Assembly: GCA_964541605.1 (NCBI GenBank)
Contig: CAZIQY010000075.1
Span: forward strand, 1-13,543
Direction of reading: 5' to 3'
DNA length: 13,543 nt
DNA from: CAZIQY01 sp964541605
GTDB lineage: Bacteria > Desulfobacterota > Syntrophia > Syntrophales > UBA2185
Shown: piece by piece, positions 6,584-13,420 of the stretch
How positions within the stretch are numbered: the stretch's first letter is position 1
Layout: each line of letters opens with the position of its first letter
Notes under the pieces: model-generated
The model's input: the letters and a program-made list of their open reading frames with translations, nothing else
Databases searched by the model: none
Told to the model about the DNA's origin: nothing
Position numbers and translations under genes: made by a program

Positions 6584-7312
6584 GTGGTTATCATACCCGC
6601 TATCGATTTAAAGAATGGTCAATGTGTACGTCTTGTTCAGGGGGACTTCAAGAGGGTAACCGTATACTCTGAAAATCCTGTTGAGATTGCCTGGCTATGG
6701 CAGGAACAGGGAGCGGAACGCATTCACATCGTGGATCTCGATGGGTCCCTTGCCGGTGTCCCGCGAAACGGGGATGTCATCCGGAATATCGTAAACGCTG
6801 TCGGGGTGCCCGTTCAGGTCGGCGGAGGCGTCCGGGACATGAAAACCATCGAGACATATATTGAGATGGGCGTAGAATGGGTTATTCTCGGAACGATGGC
6901 CATGAAAGACAGAAATTTTATAAAAGAAGCGTGCAATCATTTCAGAAACAGAGTCATACTCGGCATTGATGCAAATGCCGGCAAGATAGCGATTCAGGGA
7001 TGGACGGAGCAGACATCGGCATCGGCAGTAGCAGTGGCAAAAAGTTATGAGGGGTATGGACTGGCTGCCATCATATATACGGATATCGCAAGGGATGGAA
7101 TGGAAACCGGGGTCAATACGGAAGCCACAAAGACACTTGCGGAAGCCGTTGATATTCCGGTGATAGCCTCGGGAGGCGTCTCGGATATGTCAGATATAGA
7201 AAGAATCCTTGAAATAGAGACCTTTGGAATTACCGGCGTGATTATCGGGAAAGCCCTGTACACGGGCGCTATATCCCTGAAGGATGCCATAAGCAGGGTT
7301 AAAAACGTTTAA
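6584..7312 (+). CDS. hisA: ProFAR isomerase (phosphoribosylformimino-AICAR-phosphate isomerase)
   Basis: HisA is a (beta/alpha)8 barrel that converts ProFAR to PRFAR by an Amadori rearrangement. At 242 residues it has the family length. Catalytic Asp8 (IPAIDLKNG) and Asp129 (GIDANAG) are present, as are the phosphate-binding GGGVRD (80-85) and the second-half copy IASGGVSD (194-201). T166-D167 in YTDIARDGMETG and Trp140 also fit HisA rather than HisF. The start is GTG with AGAGG upstream, 8 nt after the lipoprotein stop, so the two are probably cotranscribed. hisF, normally the next gene, is absent; 85 nt of spacer leads to a HIT gene instead. Confidence 0.96.
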   Translation: MVIIPAIDLKNGQCVRLVQGDFKRVTVYSENPVEIAWLWQEQGAERIHIVDLDGSLAGVPRNGDVIRNIVNAVGVPVQVGGGVRDMKTIETYIEMGVEWVILGTMAMKDRNFIKEACNHFRNRVILGIDANAGKIAIQGWTEQTSASAVAVAKSYEGYGLAAIIYTDIARDGMETGVNTEATKTLAEAVDIPVIASGGVSDMSDIERILEIETFGITGVIIGKALYTGAISLKDAISRVKNV

Positions 7313-7397
7313 TCATAAGAGAAGATATGAAACCTTAAATTTCGGCGAAGATGAACATTTTCGAGTTTTCGACATCTATATAAGGGGGAATGATTTC

Positions 7398-7742
7398 ATG
7401 GAAGGTTGCATATTTTGTAAAATTATTGAGGGTCGTATCCCGTGCAGTAAAGTTTATGAAGATGATCATGTCCTGGCCTTCGATGATATCCATCCCATGG
7501 CTCCCGTTCATGTGATCGTCATTCCCAAACAGCACATTTCAACTCTTTTGGATGTCGATGCCGGCATGGGGCATATCATGAATCTGCTGACAAAAGCCGT
7601 GCAGCAGGTCGCAAGGATCAAAGGAATTGCGAAGAAAGGCTTTCGCGTTGTGATAAACTGTAATGAGGAGGGAGGACAGGTGATTTTCCACCTTCATGTC
7701 CATATTCTGGGTGGAATGAAACTAAAAGATGAGTTGGCTTAA
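7398..7742 (+). CDS. HIT-family (histidine triad) nucleotide hydrolase, HinT-like
   Basis: This is a cytoplasmic purine nucleoside phosphoramidase-type enzyme of the HINT branch. At 114 residues it has the usual size. The histidine triad H98-L-H100-V-H102 followed by ILGG is intact, with H100 the expected nucleophile. An N-terminal C4-x2-C7 (CIFCKII) and the IPKQHIS segment at 42-48 are also typical. The ATG at 7398 has AAGGGGG about 9 nt upstream. It is co-oriented with the his genes upstream and yqeY 20 nt downstream, and probably starts the yqeY-dnaG-rpoD transcription block. In related genomes this position next to yqeY is often held by rpsU (from memory). Confidence 0.95.
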   Translation: MEGCIFCKIIEGRIPCSKVYEDDHVLAFDDIHPMAPVHVIVIPKQHISTLLDVDAGMGHIMNLLTKAVQQVARIKGIAKKGFRVVINCNEEGGQVIFHLHVHILGGMKLKDELA

Positions 7743-7762
7743 AAAATGAGGGTGACGGCGTC

Positions 7763-8209
7763 ATGGGTCTTTATGAAAAAGTGAATGGGGAAATGGTTCA
7801 GGCTACCAAGGAGAAAGACAGATTGCGGCTGTCCGTGGTTCGCCTGATCAAGACAGCCCTGCATAACCGGGAAATAGGCTTGAAACGGCCTCTAAATGAT
7901 CAGGAATGTCTGCAGTTGTTATCGGGCATGGTCAAGCAGAGAAGAGATTCCATCGAGCAGTTCAGGCAGGGTGGCAGGATGGATCTGGTGGAAAAGGAGC
8001 AGGCAGAGCTGACGATCGTCCAGTCCTTTATGCCTCAACAGATGTCGGAAGAAGATATTGCGAAAGAAATTGAAAAGGCCATTCAGGAAGCCGGCGCCAC
8101 CGGCATAAAGGATATGGGTAAAGTCATGAAGATCCTGATGCTGGTTTTAACCGGAAGGGCAGATGGAAAACTGGTAGGAGAAAAAGTAAAGGCAAAACTA
8201 TCAGGCTGA
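7763..8209 (+). CDS. yqeY: GatB/YqeY domain protein
   Basis: This 148-residue protein is a stand-alone version of the helical YqeY domain found at the C-terminus of GatB, the tRNA amidotransferase subunit. It is probably a tRNA-binding accessory protein, though its exact role is not established. Visible family motifs are the R-R-D-S-I-E-Q-F-R-Q-G-G-R-x-D-L segment at about 60-75, E-x4-FMPQQMSEE, and the C-terminal GRADGKLV with the preceding D-M-G-K-V-M-K. The ATG is preceded by AGGGTGA. Placement directly upstream of dnaG and rpoD is the classical order in deltaproteobacteria and supports the call. Confidence 0.94.
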   Translation: MGLYEKVNGEMVQATKEKDRLRLSVVRLIKTALHNREIGLKRPLNDQECLQLLSGMVKQRRDSIEQFRQGGRMDLVEKEQAELTIVQSFMPQQMSEEDIAKEIEKAIQEAGATGIKDMGKVMKILMLVLTGRADGKLVGEKVKAKLSG

Positions 8210-8270
8210 GAATTCTTTTGTTTTTTATCGAAAATCGTGCTTCAGTCCTGGCAACACGGGGAGGAAAGTA

Positions 8271-10055
8271 TTGAAGAGTCACATTCCCGGGAGCAAAGTT
8301 GAAGAAGTAAAGGGCAGGGCTGATATTGTTGATCTGATTTCAGAATATGTAACCCTTAAGAAGGCAGGGAGAAATTTTATTGGGCTCTGTCCTTTCCATA
8401 AGGAAAAAACCCCTTCCTTTACCGTAAACCGCGACAAACAGATATTTTACTGTTTTGGGTGTGGTGAAGGAGGGAATGTTTATTCTTTTTTGATGAAGAT
8501 CACCCATCAGTCTTTTCCTGAAGCAGTCCGATATCTTGCACGCAAAACGGGTATTGTCATACCCGAAGGGGTCATCACCCGCGAAGAGAAGGAACGAAGC
8601 GGCGTCAGGGAACAGATCATCCGTGTTAATCAGATGGCGGTGAAGCACTTTTCTCAAAACTTGTTTTCGCATGCAGGCAGGGAGGCAAGAGAATATCTTA
8701 AAAAAAGAGGACTCGGGGAGTCCGTCACCAGGGAGTTTCATCTGGGGTATGCACCGGACGGATGGAGGAATCTCAGGGATTTTCTTGAAAAGGGAAAGGT
8801 TCCTTTTAAGCTTGCCGAGCAGGCAGGCCTGATTGTTTCAAAAGCAGACGATAAAAACTCCTATTACGATCGCTTCCGGGGAAGATTGATTTTTCCCATT
8901 GAGGATATAGGAGGATATACCGTAGCTTTTGGGGGGAGAACCATAGAAAAAGGAGAACCGAAGTACCTGAATTCTCCCGAGTCCCCGGTATATATCAAGG
9001 GAAGATGCCTCTACGGATTGAATAAAACCAAAGACGATGTCCGGAAGATGGGCTGTGTGATTCTCGTTGAAGGATATTTCGACTTTCTTTCTCTCTGGAA
9101 TGCCGGTGCGACCAATGTCGTTGCCACGCTGGGAACGGCCCTGACAAAAGAACATGTTGATTTAATCAAGCGGTACACGAATCAGGTTATTGCTGTATTT
9201 GATCCGGATGAAGCGGGTAAGAAGGCATTGACGAGAAGTCTTGAACTGTTTCTTGCCGGTAACGTACATGCAAAGGCTGTTGTGCTTCCCGAAGGGCATG
9301 ATCCCGATCTATATGTCAGAAAATTCGGAAGAGAGCCCTTTGAGAAGCTTGTCAGCCAGGCCCAGTCCATGGTTGATTATTATATAGAAAAAGTGATCGG
9401 AAAGGTCAGCAGCCTTGAAGAAAAGCGGGATGCTCTGAAGGAAGCTGTGGCTTTTATTATCCATATGGGCAATGAGAGCGACAGGGACCTGTTTATTAAA
9501 AGGGTATCAGAGAAGTTAGGTTTAAATCAGGAACTCTTAATAAAAGAAGTCAATCATGCTTTGAAGGTATCGACCGGAAAGTCGGCAGATAAATCAAAAG
9601 AACTGAATATAGATATTGACAGGGTGGAGTTAAGTCTTATTCACATCATGCTGGAATATCCTCATAAAATTCCGGAAATTGTCCAAGCGGATATATTGAG
9701 TTATCTGACGAATTCCGATTTAAGGGCATTTGGAGGAGTTTTGAAAGAATCCTTCGACAGGGATGGGTTAGACGGTTTTGATGCCTCCCTGCTCATCGAC
9801 GGTCTGGGCAATGGAATGATTAGAGAAAAACTGCTGAAAAAGATGGTCGATGAGGCTCCGTATGATGAAAAAATGGCAGAACGTATCCTTGCTGATACCA
9901 TAAGGCAAATAAAGCGGAAAGGCTTTGGGGAGAGGCATAAGCTTTTGCACATGAAGCTTGCTAAGGCCAGAGAAATGGGCGATCTGGAGACGGAAAACAT
10001 TCTGATGGCCGAAATCCAGAAATTGCAAAGAGAAAAAAAGGCGTTATCATCTTAA
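8271..10055 (+). CDS. dnaG: DNA primase
   Basis: DnaG makes RNA primers at the replication fork and is recruited by the DnaB helicase. At 594 residues it is full length. The N-terminal CHC2 zinc finger is C40-P-F-H43 with C61-F-G-C64. The catalytic core follows, with TOPRIM E267-G-Y-x-D271 and D311-P-D313-E-A-G coordinating Mg. The C-terminal ~150 residues form the helical DnaB-binding domain and end in a charged helix. It starts at TTG, 6 nt after GGGGAGG; no ATG is placed to compete without losing the conserved N-terminus. It is followed 54 nt later by rpoD. Confidence 0.97.
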   Translation: MKSHIPGSKVEEVKGRADIVDLISEYVTLKKAGRNFIGLCPFHKEKTPSFTVNRDKQIFYCFGCGEGGNVYSFLMKITHQSFPEAVRYLARKTGIVIPEGVITREEKERSGVREQIIRVNQMAVKHFSQNLFSHAGREAREYLKKRGLGESVTREFHLGYAPDGWRNLRDFLEKGKVPFKLAEQAGLIVSKADDKNSYYDRFRGRLIFPIEDIGGYTVAFGGRTIEKGEPKYLNSPESPVYIKGRCLYGLNKTKDDVRKMGCVILVEGYFDFLSLWNAGATNVVATLGTALTKEHVDLIKRYTNQVIAVFDPDEAGKKALTRSLELFLAGNVHAKAVVLPEGHDPDLYVRKFGREPFEKLVSQAQSMVDYYIEKVIGKVSSLEEKRDALKEAVAFIIHMGNESDRDLFIKRVSEKLGLNQELLIKEVNHALKVSTGKSADKSKELNIDIDRVELSLIHIMLEYPHKIPEIVQADILSYLTNSDLRAFGGVLKESFDRDGLDGFDASLLIDGLGNGMIREKLLKKMVDEAPYDEKMAERILADTIRQIKRKGFGERHKLLHMKLAKAREMGDLETENILMAEIQKLQREKKALSS

Positions 10056-10109
10056 ACGGTTTGAGAAGAGACGCTTTATCTTAAGATTAAAAACCGGGGA
10101 GAAACAAAT

Positions 10110-11858
10110 ATGGGAAAAGAAATAGAATCCGATGAATTTAAAAAATTGATATCGTTAGGTGAATCAAAGGGTTTTTTAACGTACGATGATGTCAATGATC
10201 TGTTGCCGTCCGATATTATATCTTCCGATCAGATCGATGATATCATCATGCTCTTTGGTGAAAAGAATATCGATATTATAGATACAGACAAGGGTGAAAA
10301 ACTTGTTGTCAAAAAGGTAGCGGATGAAAGGATAGAGACGAAAGAAGAAAATATCCTTGACTTTATGGCCACCGTCGGAAAGACGGGCGACCCTGTCAAG
10401 ATGTATCTGCGCGAGATGGGGCTTGTTTTCTTGCTGAGCCGGGAGGGTGAGGTCGAGATCGCGAAAAAGATCGAAGAGGGAGAAAGAGAAGTCATGGATT
10501 CCATCTTCGGTTTGGGAATTTCCGTCAAAGAAGTTGTGGATATCGGCGTAAGACTCAGAAGTGATGATCTCCGCATCAAGAGCGTTGTGGCCAACCTTGA
10601 AGACGAAGAGGGCTTTGTTGAAGAAGACATGCATAAAGAAAGGGTTTTGAAGTTGATCGACAAGATCACATCCCTGGATAAAAAGAATGATGCCCTCAGG
10701 CGGGAGCTGAAGGCAAAAGGCATTAGTCAGACCCGGAAAGAAGCAATCGGGGTGGAGTTGGCGAAGAACGCGAAAAATATTATTAATCTTTGTAGAAAAG
10801 TCAAATTCAGCAAGAAACAAATCGAGAGAATAGTCACGAAATTGAAGGACTATGTTACAGCGGGAGAAAACGCAGAAAATGAGATCCGTCGCTGCAAACA
10901 GGAAACGGGACTGTCTCTTAAAGAATTGGAAGAAGTCTGGGCACGCATCAAAAAGTCTCCTAAAAAGGAAAAAACCATAGCGAAGGAAATGAAAGTGTCC
11001 GTTTCTCGGCTGAAGACTTCCGAAACGATCATCAGGAATGCAAAGAAGAACATTGCAGCCATTACACTGGAAACGGGGCTTCCATTTCCTGTACTAAAAA
11101 GAGTGATCATCTCCGTTGAGAAAGGGGAGAGAAAGGCCGAAAAGGCAAAGAGAAAACTGGTGGAAGCCAATCTGAGGCTCGTTGTCAGTATAGCAAAGAA
11201 GTACACCAGCAGAGGATTGCAGTTTCTTGATTTGATCCAGGAAGGGAATATCGGCTTGATGAAGGCGGTCGATAAATTTGAATACCAGCGGGGATATAAG
11301 TTTTCTACATATGCCACCTGGTGGATAAGGCAGGCCATTACCAGGGCAATCGCCGACCAGGCAAGAACCATCAGGATTCCCGTTCACATGATCGAAACGA
11401 TCAATAAACTGATTCGAACATCCCGGTATCTGGTCCAGGAACTGGGAAGGGAGCCAAATCCGGAGGAAATCGCCAACAAGATGGAGTATCCACTGGAGAA
11501 GGTAAGAAAAGTCCTGAAAATTGCCAAGGAACCTATTTCACTGGAGACACCGATCGGCGAGGAGGAAGACAGTCACCTTGGCGATTTCATTGTGGATAAA
11601 AAGATTATGTCTCCTTCAGAAGCGACGATCAGCATGAATCTTGCGGAACAGACGAGGAAGATATTATCCACCCTGACACCGAGAGAAGAGAAGGTTCTCA
11701 GAATGCGATTCGGCATCAGTGAGAGGGCCGATCATTCGTCTGCAAGTATGAAAGATCTGGACATCAACAGGGAGCGAACACGTCAGATAGAGGCAAACAC
11801 GGCAAGAAAGCTGAGAAATCCTTCCAGGCGAAGGGTCTTCAAGCCTATGGTGAAATAA
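10110..11858 (+). CDS. rpoD: primary RNA polymerase sigma factor (sigma-70), divergent region 4.2
   Basis: This is the housekeeping sigma factor, directing RNA polymerase to -10/-35 promoters. All 582 residues of the group 1 layout are present: region 1.1 (about 1-65), region 1.2 with GDPVKMYLREMG (93-104), a non-conserved insert (about 125-340), and regions 2.1-2.4, which are nearly canonical (NLRLVVSIAKKY, QFLDLIQEGNIG, YATWWIRQAITRAIADQA, then RIPVHMIET). Region 3 is normal. Region 4 begins well (LTPREEKVLRMRFGI, 522-536), then departs from consensus: SSASMKDLD (543-551) replaces TLEEVGxxF-type sequence and is one residue short, and T557, N563, T564 and A565 replace near-invariant I, K, A and L. 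The -35-contact residues R554, E555, R558 and Q559 are kept. It follows dnaG, and a tRNA promoter begins right after its stop. Confidence 0.95.
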   Translation: MGKEIESDEFKKLISLGESKGFLTYDDVNDLLPSDIISSDQIDDIIMLFGEKNIDIIDTDKGEKLVVKKVADERIETKEENILDFMATVGKTGDPVKMYLREMGLVFLLSREGEVEIAKKIEEGEREVMDSIFGLGISVKEVVDIGVRLRSDDLRIKSVVANLEDEEGFVEEDMHKERVLKLIDKITSLDKKNDALRRELKAKGISQTRKEAIGVELAKNAKNIINLCRKVKFSKKQIERIVTKLKDYVTAGENAENEIRRCKQETGLSLKELEEVWARIKKSPKKEKTIAKEMKVSVSRLKTSETIIRNAKKNIAAITLETGLPFPVLKRVIISVEKGERKAEKAKRKLVEANLRLVVSIAKKYTSRGLQFLDLIQEGNIGLMKAVDKFEYQRGYKFSTYATWWIRQAITRAIADQARTIRIPVHMIETINKLIRTSRYLVQELGREPNPEEIANKMEYPLEKVRKVLKIAKEPISLETPIGEEEDSHLGDFIVDKKIMSPSEATISMNLAEQTRKILSTLTPREEKVLRMRFGISERADHSSASMKDLDINRERTRQIEANTARKLRNPSRRRVFKPMVK

Positions 11859-11861
11859 GTA

Positions 11862-11888
11862 TTGACAACAACGGGGAATGAGTATAAC
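11862..11888 (+). promoter_or_regulatory. probable tRNA promoter after rpoD
   Basis: A perfect TTGACA (11862-11867) starts 4 nt after the rpoD stop, and TATAAC (11883-11888) follows at 15 bp, a short but usable spacing. Transcription would begin about 40 nt before the tRNA. It would let the tRNA be made independently of the dnaG-rpoD message; read-through from rpoD is also possible, since no terminator lies between them. Confidence 0.5.
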
Positions 11889-11936
11889 AAAAAAAAGCTA
11901 ACAAAGCGCCCTTGGGAAAGGGGTCGGTTCATGAGG

Positions 11937-12009
11937 GGGCCCATAGCTCAATTGGTAGAGCCACCGGCTCATAACCGGTAGGTCCCTGGTTCGAGCCCAG
12001 GTGGGCCCA
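11937..12009 (+). tRNA. tRNA with CAU anticodon (elongator Met or Ile2)
   Basis: A complete 73-nt cloverleaf can be folded: acceptor GGGCCCA (11937-11943) with TGGGCCC (12002-12008), D stem GCTC/GAGC, anticodon stem ACCGG/CCGGT, and T stem CCTGG/CCAGG with loop TTCGAGC. The anticodon CAT is at 11970-11972 and the discriminator base is A12009. CCA is not encoded (TCA follows). The G1-C72 pair and lack of three G-C pairs at the base of the anticodon loop exclude initiator tRNA. The choice between elongator methionine and lysidine-modified isoleucine cannot be settled by eye. Confidence 0.96.
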
Positions 12010-12059
12010 TCATAATATTATCCGGAGCCTGAGAGGTTTGAAAAATCTTCGGCTTACCT

Positions 12060-12228
12060 TGCAGTAATTGTTTTTTAAAAGTCCAAGGCTGTATGTTGTG
12101 AGAAAAGGAGAGATGACTTGAATGTGTCTCATGTTTTCCAGCGATAAAACATCAGGACAGTTTATATCTGATCATGTGAGAATGAACTTCCCTCATTAAG
12201 ATGCACCACCGGTTGGTGCATTTTTTTT
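12060..12228 (+). other. structured untranslated stretch between tRNA and terminator
   Basis: Between the tRNA and the zinc-ribbon gene I see no credible protein gene but several inverted repeats. ATGTTTT/AAAACAT (12131-12137 with 12146-12152, 8-nt loop) and AATGA/TCATT (12181-12185 with 12193-12197, 7-nt loop) precede the terminator hairpin. A weak promoter-like pair (TTGTTT 12068-12073, 18 bp, TATGTT 12092-12097) lies upstream. A strong AAGGAG at 12106-12111 precedes only a nine-codon frame (TTG at 12118). It may be a small RNA, a leader or just the tRNA 3' trailer. Confidence 0.35.
12201..12228 (+). terminator. Rho-independent terminator
   Basis: ATGCACCA (12201-12208) and TGGTGCAT (12214-12221) form a perfect 8-bp stem around CCGGT, directly followed by T residues (12221-12228, the first also paired). 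It should end transcription coming from rpoD and the tRNA, 46 nt before the zinc-ribbon gene. Confidence 0.92.
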
Positions 12229-12274
12229 GTGATTCGTTCCGGTTATTTTTTTTAAAAATGAAAGGTGAAGATAT

Positions 12275-12997
12275 TTGAAAGAACAGGTATCACTATTGAT
12301 TGAGCTTCAAAAACTGGATCTGACGATAGGCAGAATAAACCTGAAGAAAAAGGAGCTGCCTGAGAAAATCTCCAAAATGGATGAAGAATTCAGGACATTC
12401 CTTGCAGACATGGAAGCAGAGAAAAAGAAAGTCGATGAATTACAGAAACATCACAAGGAAAAGGAAGAGAAGCTGAAAAGGGGGATTGAAAGCCTGAAAA
12501 AAACAAGGGATCGTCTTTATGAGGTAAAAACGAACAAGGAATATCAGGCAATCCTGAAAGAAATAGAGATTATTGAGCACAAGAACAACGAAATTGAGGA
12601 TGAGATTATTGCTGCCCTTGAGGAGCTTGACAAGGCAAGAGATCAGTTGAAATTAAAAGAAAACGGGCACGTAACGTTTAAAGTGCAATATGAACAAAAT
12701 AAAAAGAAAATGGAAGACGAACTTGGGCTCCTCGATGCCGAACTTTTAACCTGTCAGCAAAAAGGCGGCGAGTGCGCGAAACAGATAAATGAACCTCTCC
12801 TCAAACGGTATGAAACGATCAAGGGCTTAAGAAACGGTCTGGCTGTCACGTCCGTATGGAAGGAAGTCTGCAGCGGATGTCACATGAATATTCCACCCCA
12901 GATGTATATCGAGTTGCAGAAATCGATGGAGTTAATATCCTGCCCGAATTGCAACCGGATTATATACTGGCGTGATCAGGATAAGAATGATGGCTGA
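12275..12997 (+). CDS. C4-type zinc-ribbon protein with long N-terminal coiled coil
   Basis: Residues 1 to about 175 form a long charged coiled coil (LQKLDLTIGRI, then repeated Glu/Lys heptads, with KTNKEYQAILKEIE near 85-98). The C-terminus is a zinc ribbon with C199-x2-C202 and C223-x2-C226. This architecture matches the zf-RING_7 / Helicobacter HP0958 (FlgZ) and chlamydial CT398 group. Known members bind RpoN or flagellar mRNA, but a general role is unsettled. At 240 residues it has the usual length. The start is TTG, 6 nt after AGGTGA. It begins just beyond an intrinsic terminator, so it needs its own promoter, which I could not place. Its end overlaps the next gene by 11 nt. Confidence 0.92.
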   Translation: MKEQVSLLIELQKLDLTIGRINLKKKELPEKISKMDEEFRTFLADMEAEKKKVDELQKHHKEKEEKLKRGIESLKKTRDRLYEVKTNKEYQAILKEIEIIEHKNNEIEDEIIAALEELDKARDQLKLKENGHVTFKVQYEQNKKKMEDELGLLDAELLTCQQKGGECAKQINEPLLKRYETIKGLRNGLAVTSVWKEVCSGCHMNIPPQMYIELQKSMELISCPNCNRIIYWRDQDKNDG

Positions 12998-13406
12998 CGG
13001 AGCGTTGAAGCTCTATACCGATGGGGCATGCCGGGGGAATCCCGGTTATGGAGGCGCCGGAGCCGTTCTGGTTGATGAAGAGGGCAACACGGTGGCAACA
13101 GCCAGCAAATTCCTGGGTCTTTGCACAAACAACATCGCTGAATACAGCGCGTTGATTCTGGGTCTGGAAGAGGCATTGAAAAGGCGGTGCCGTCGACTTC
13201 ATATTTTTCTGGATTCGGAACTCCTGGTGAAACAGATCAATGGATCGTACCGGGTGAAAAGCAACCATTTAAAAGTCTTGATGCAGGATGTAAAAAGATT
13301 GCTGTCGTCCTTTGATGAATATACAGTGGAACACGTAGGCAGAACATTTAATCAGGTTGCCGACCGACTGGCGAACGAAGTCATCGACGAAGCATCCCAA
13401 TTCTGA
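12987..13406 (+). CDS. rnhA: RNase HI family protein (short form)
   Basis: This enzyme is predicted to cut the RNA strand of RNA-DNA hybrids, for example R-loops and primer remnants. From the ATG at 12987 it is 139 residues. The catalytic acidic residues are all present: D12 (YTDGACRGNPG), E52 (NNIAEYSAL), D76 (FLDSELLV) and D126 (NQVADRLAN), plus H116 near the flexible active-site loop. It lacks the basic-protrusion (handle) region of the E. coli enzyme, as is usual for this shorter subgroup. AGGA lies 5 nt upstream of the ATG. An in-frame GTG at 12972 and a second ATG at 12990 are alternatives. It overlaps the zinc-ribbon gene by 11 nt, implying coupling, and its 3' end carries the rnpB promoter. 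Confidence 0.94.
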   Translation: MMADGALKLYTDGACRGNPGYGGAGAVLVDEEGNTVATASKFLGLCTNNIAEYSALILGLEEALKRRCRRLHIFLDSELLVKQINGSYRVKSNHLKVLMQDVKRLLSSFDEYTVEHVGRTFNQVADRLANEVIDEASQF

Positions 13407-13412
13407 TATAAT
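13384..13412 (+). promoter_or_regulatory. rnpB promoter embedded in the end of rnhA
   Basis: A perfect TATAAT (13407-13412) starts at the base after the rnhA stop codon (TGA, 13404-13406). TCGACG (13384-13389), four of six matches to TTGACA, lies exactly 17 bp upstream within the last rnhA codons. The predicted start, about 7-9 nt downstream, coincides with the GAAG expected at the 5' end of RNase P RNA. Confidence 0.7.
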
Positions 13413-13420
13413 ATTATATA

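Noticed and set aside
10176..10820. Long minus-strand open frames opposite rpoD (and similar ones opposite hisG and dnaG)
   Set aside because: The sense genes are unmistakable, and the antisense products are low-complexity Ser/Phe/Leu-rich with no start signals.
12118..12147. Nine-codon frame after a strong AAGGAG
   Set aside because: It is too short to support as a gene, and the TTG start is arbitrary; kept only as part of the structured stretch.
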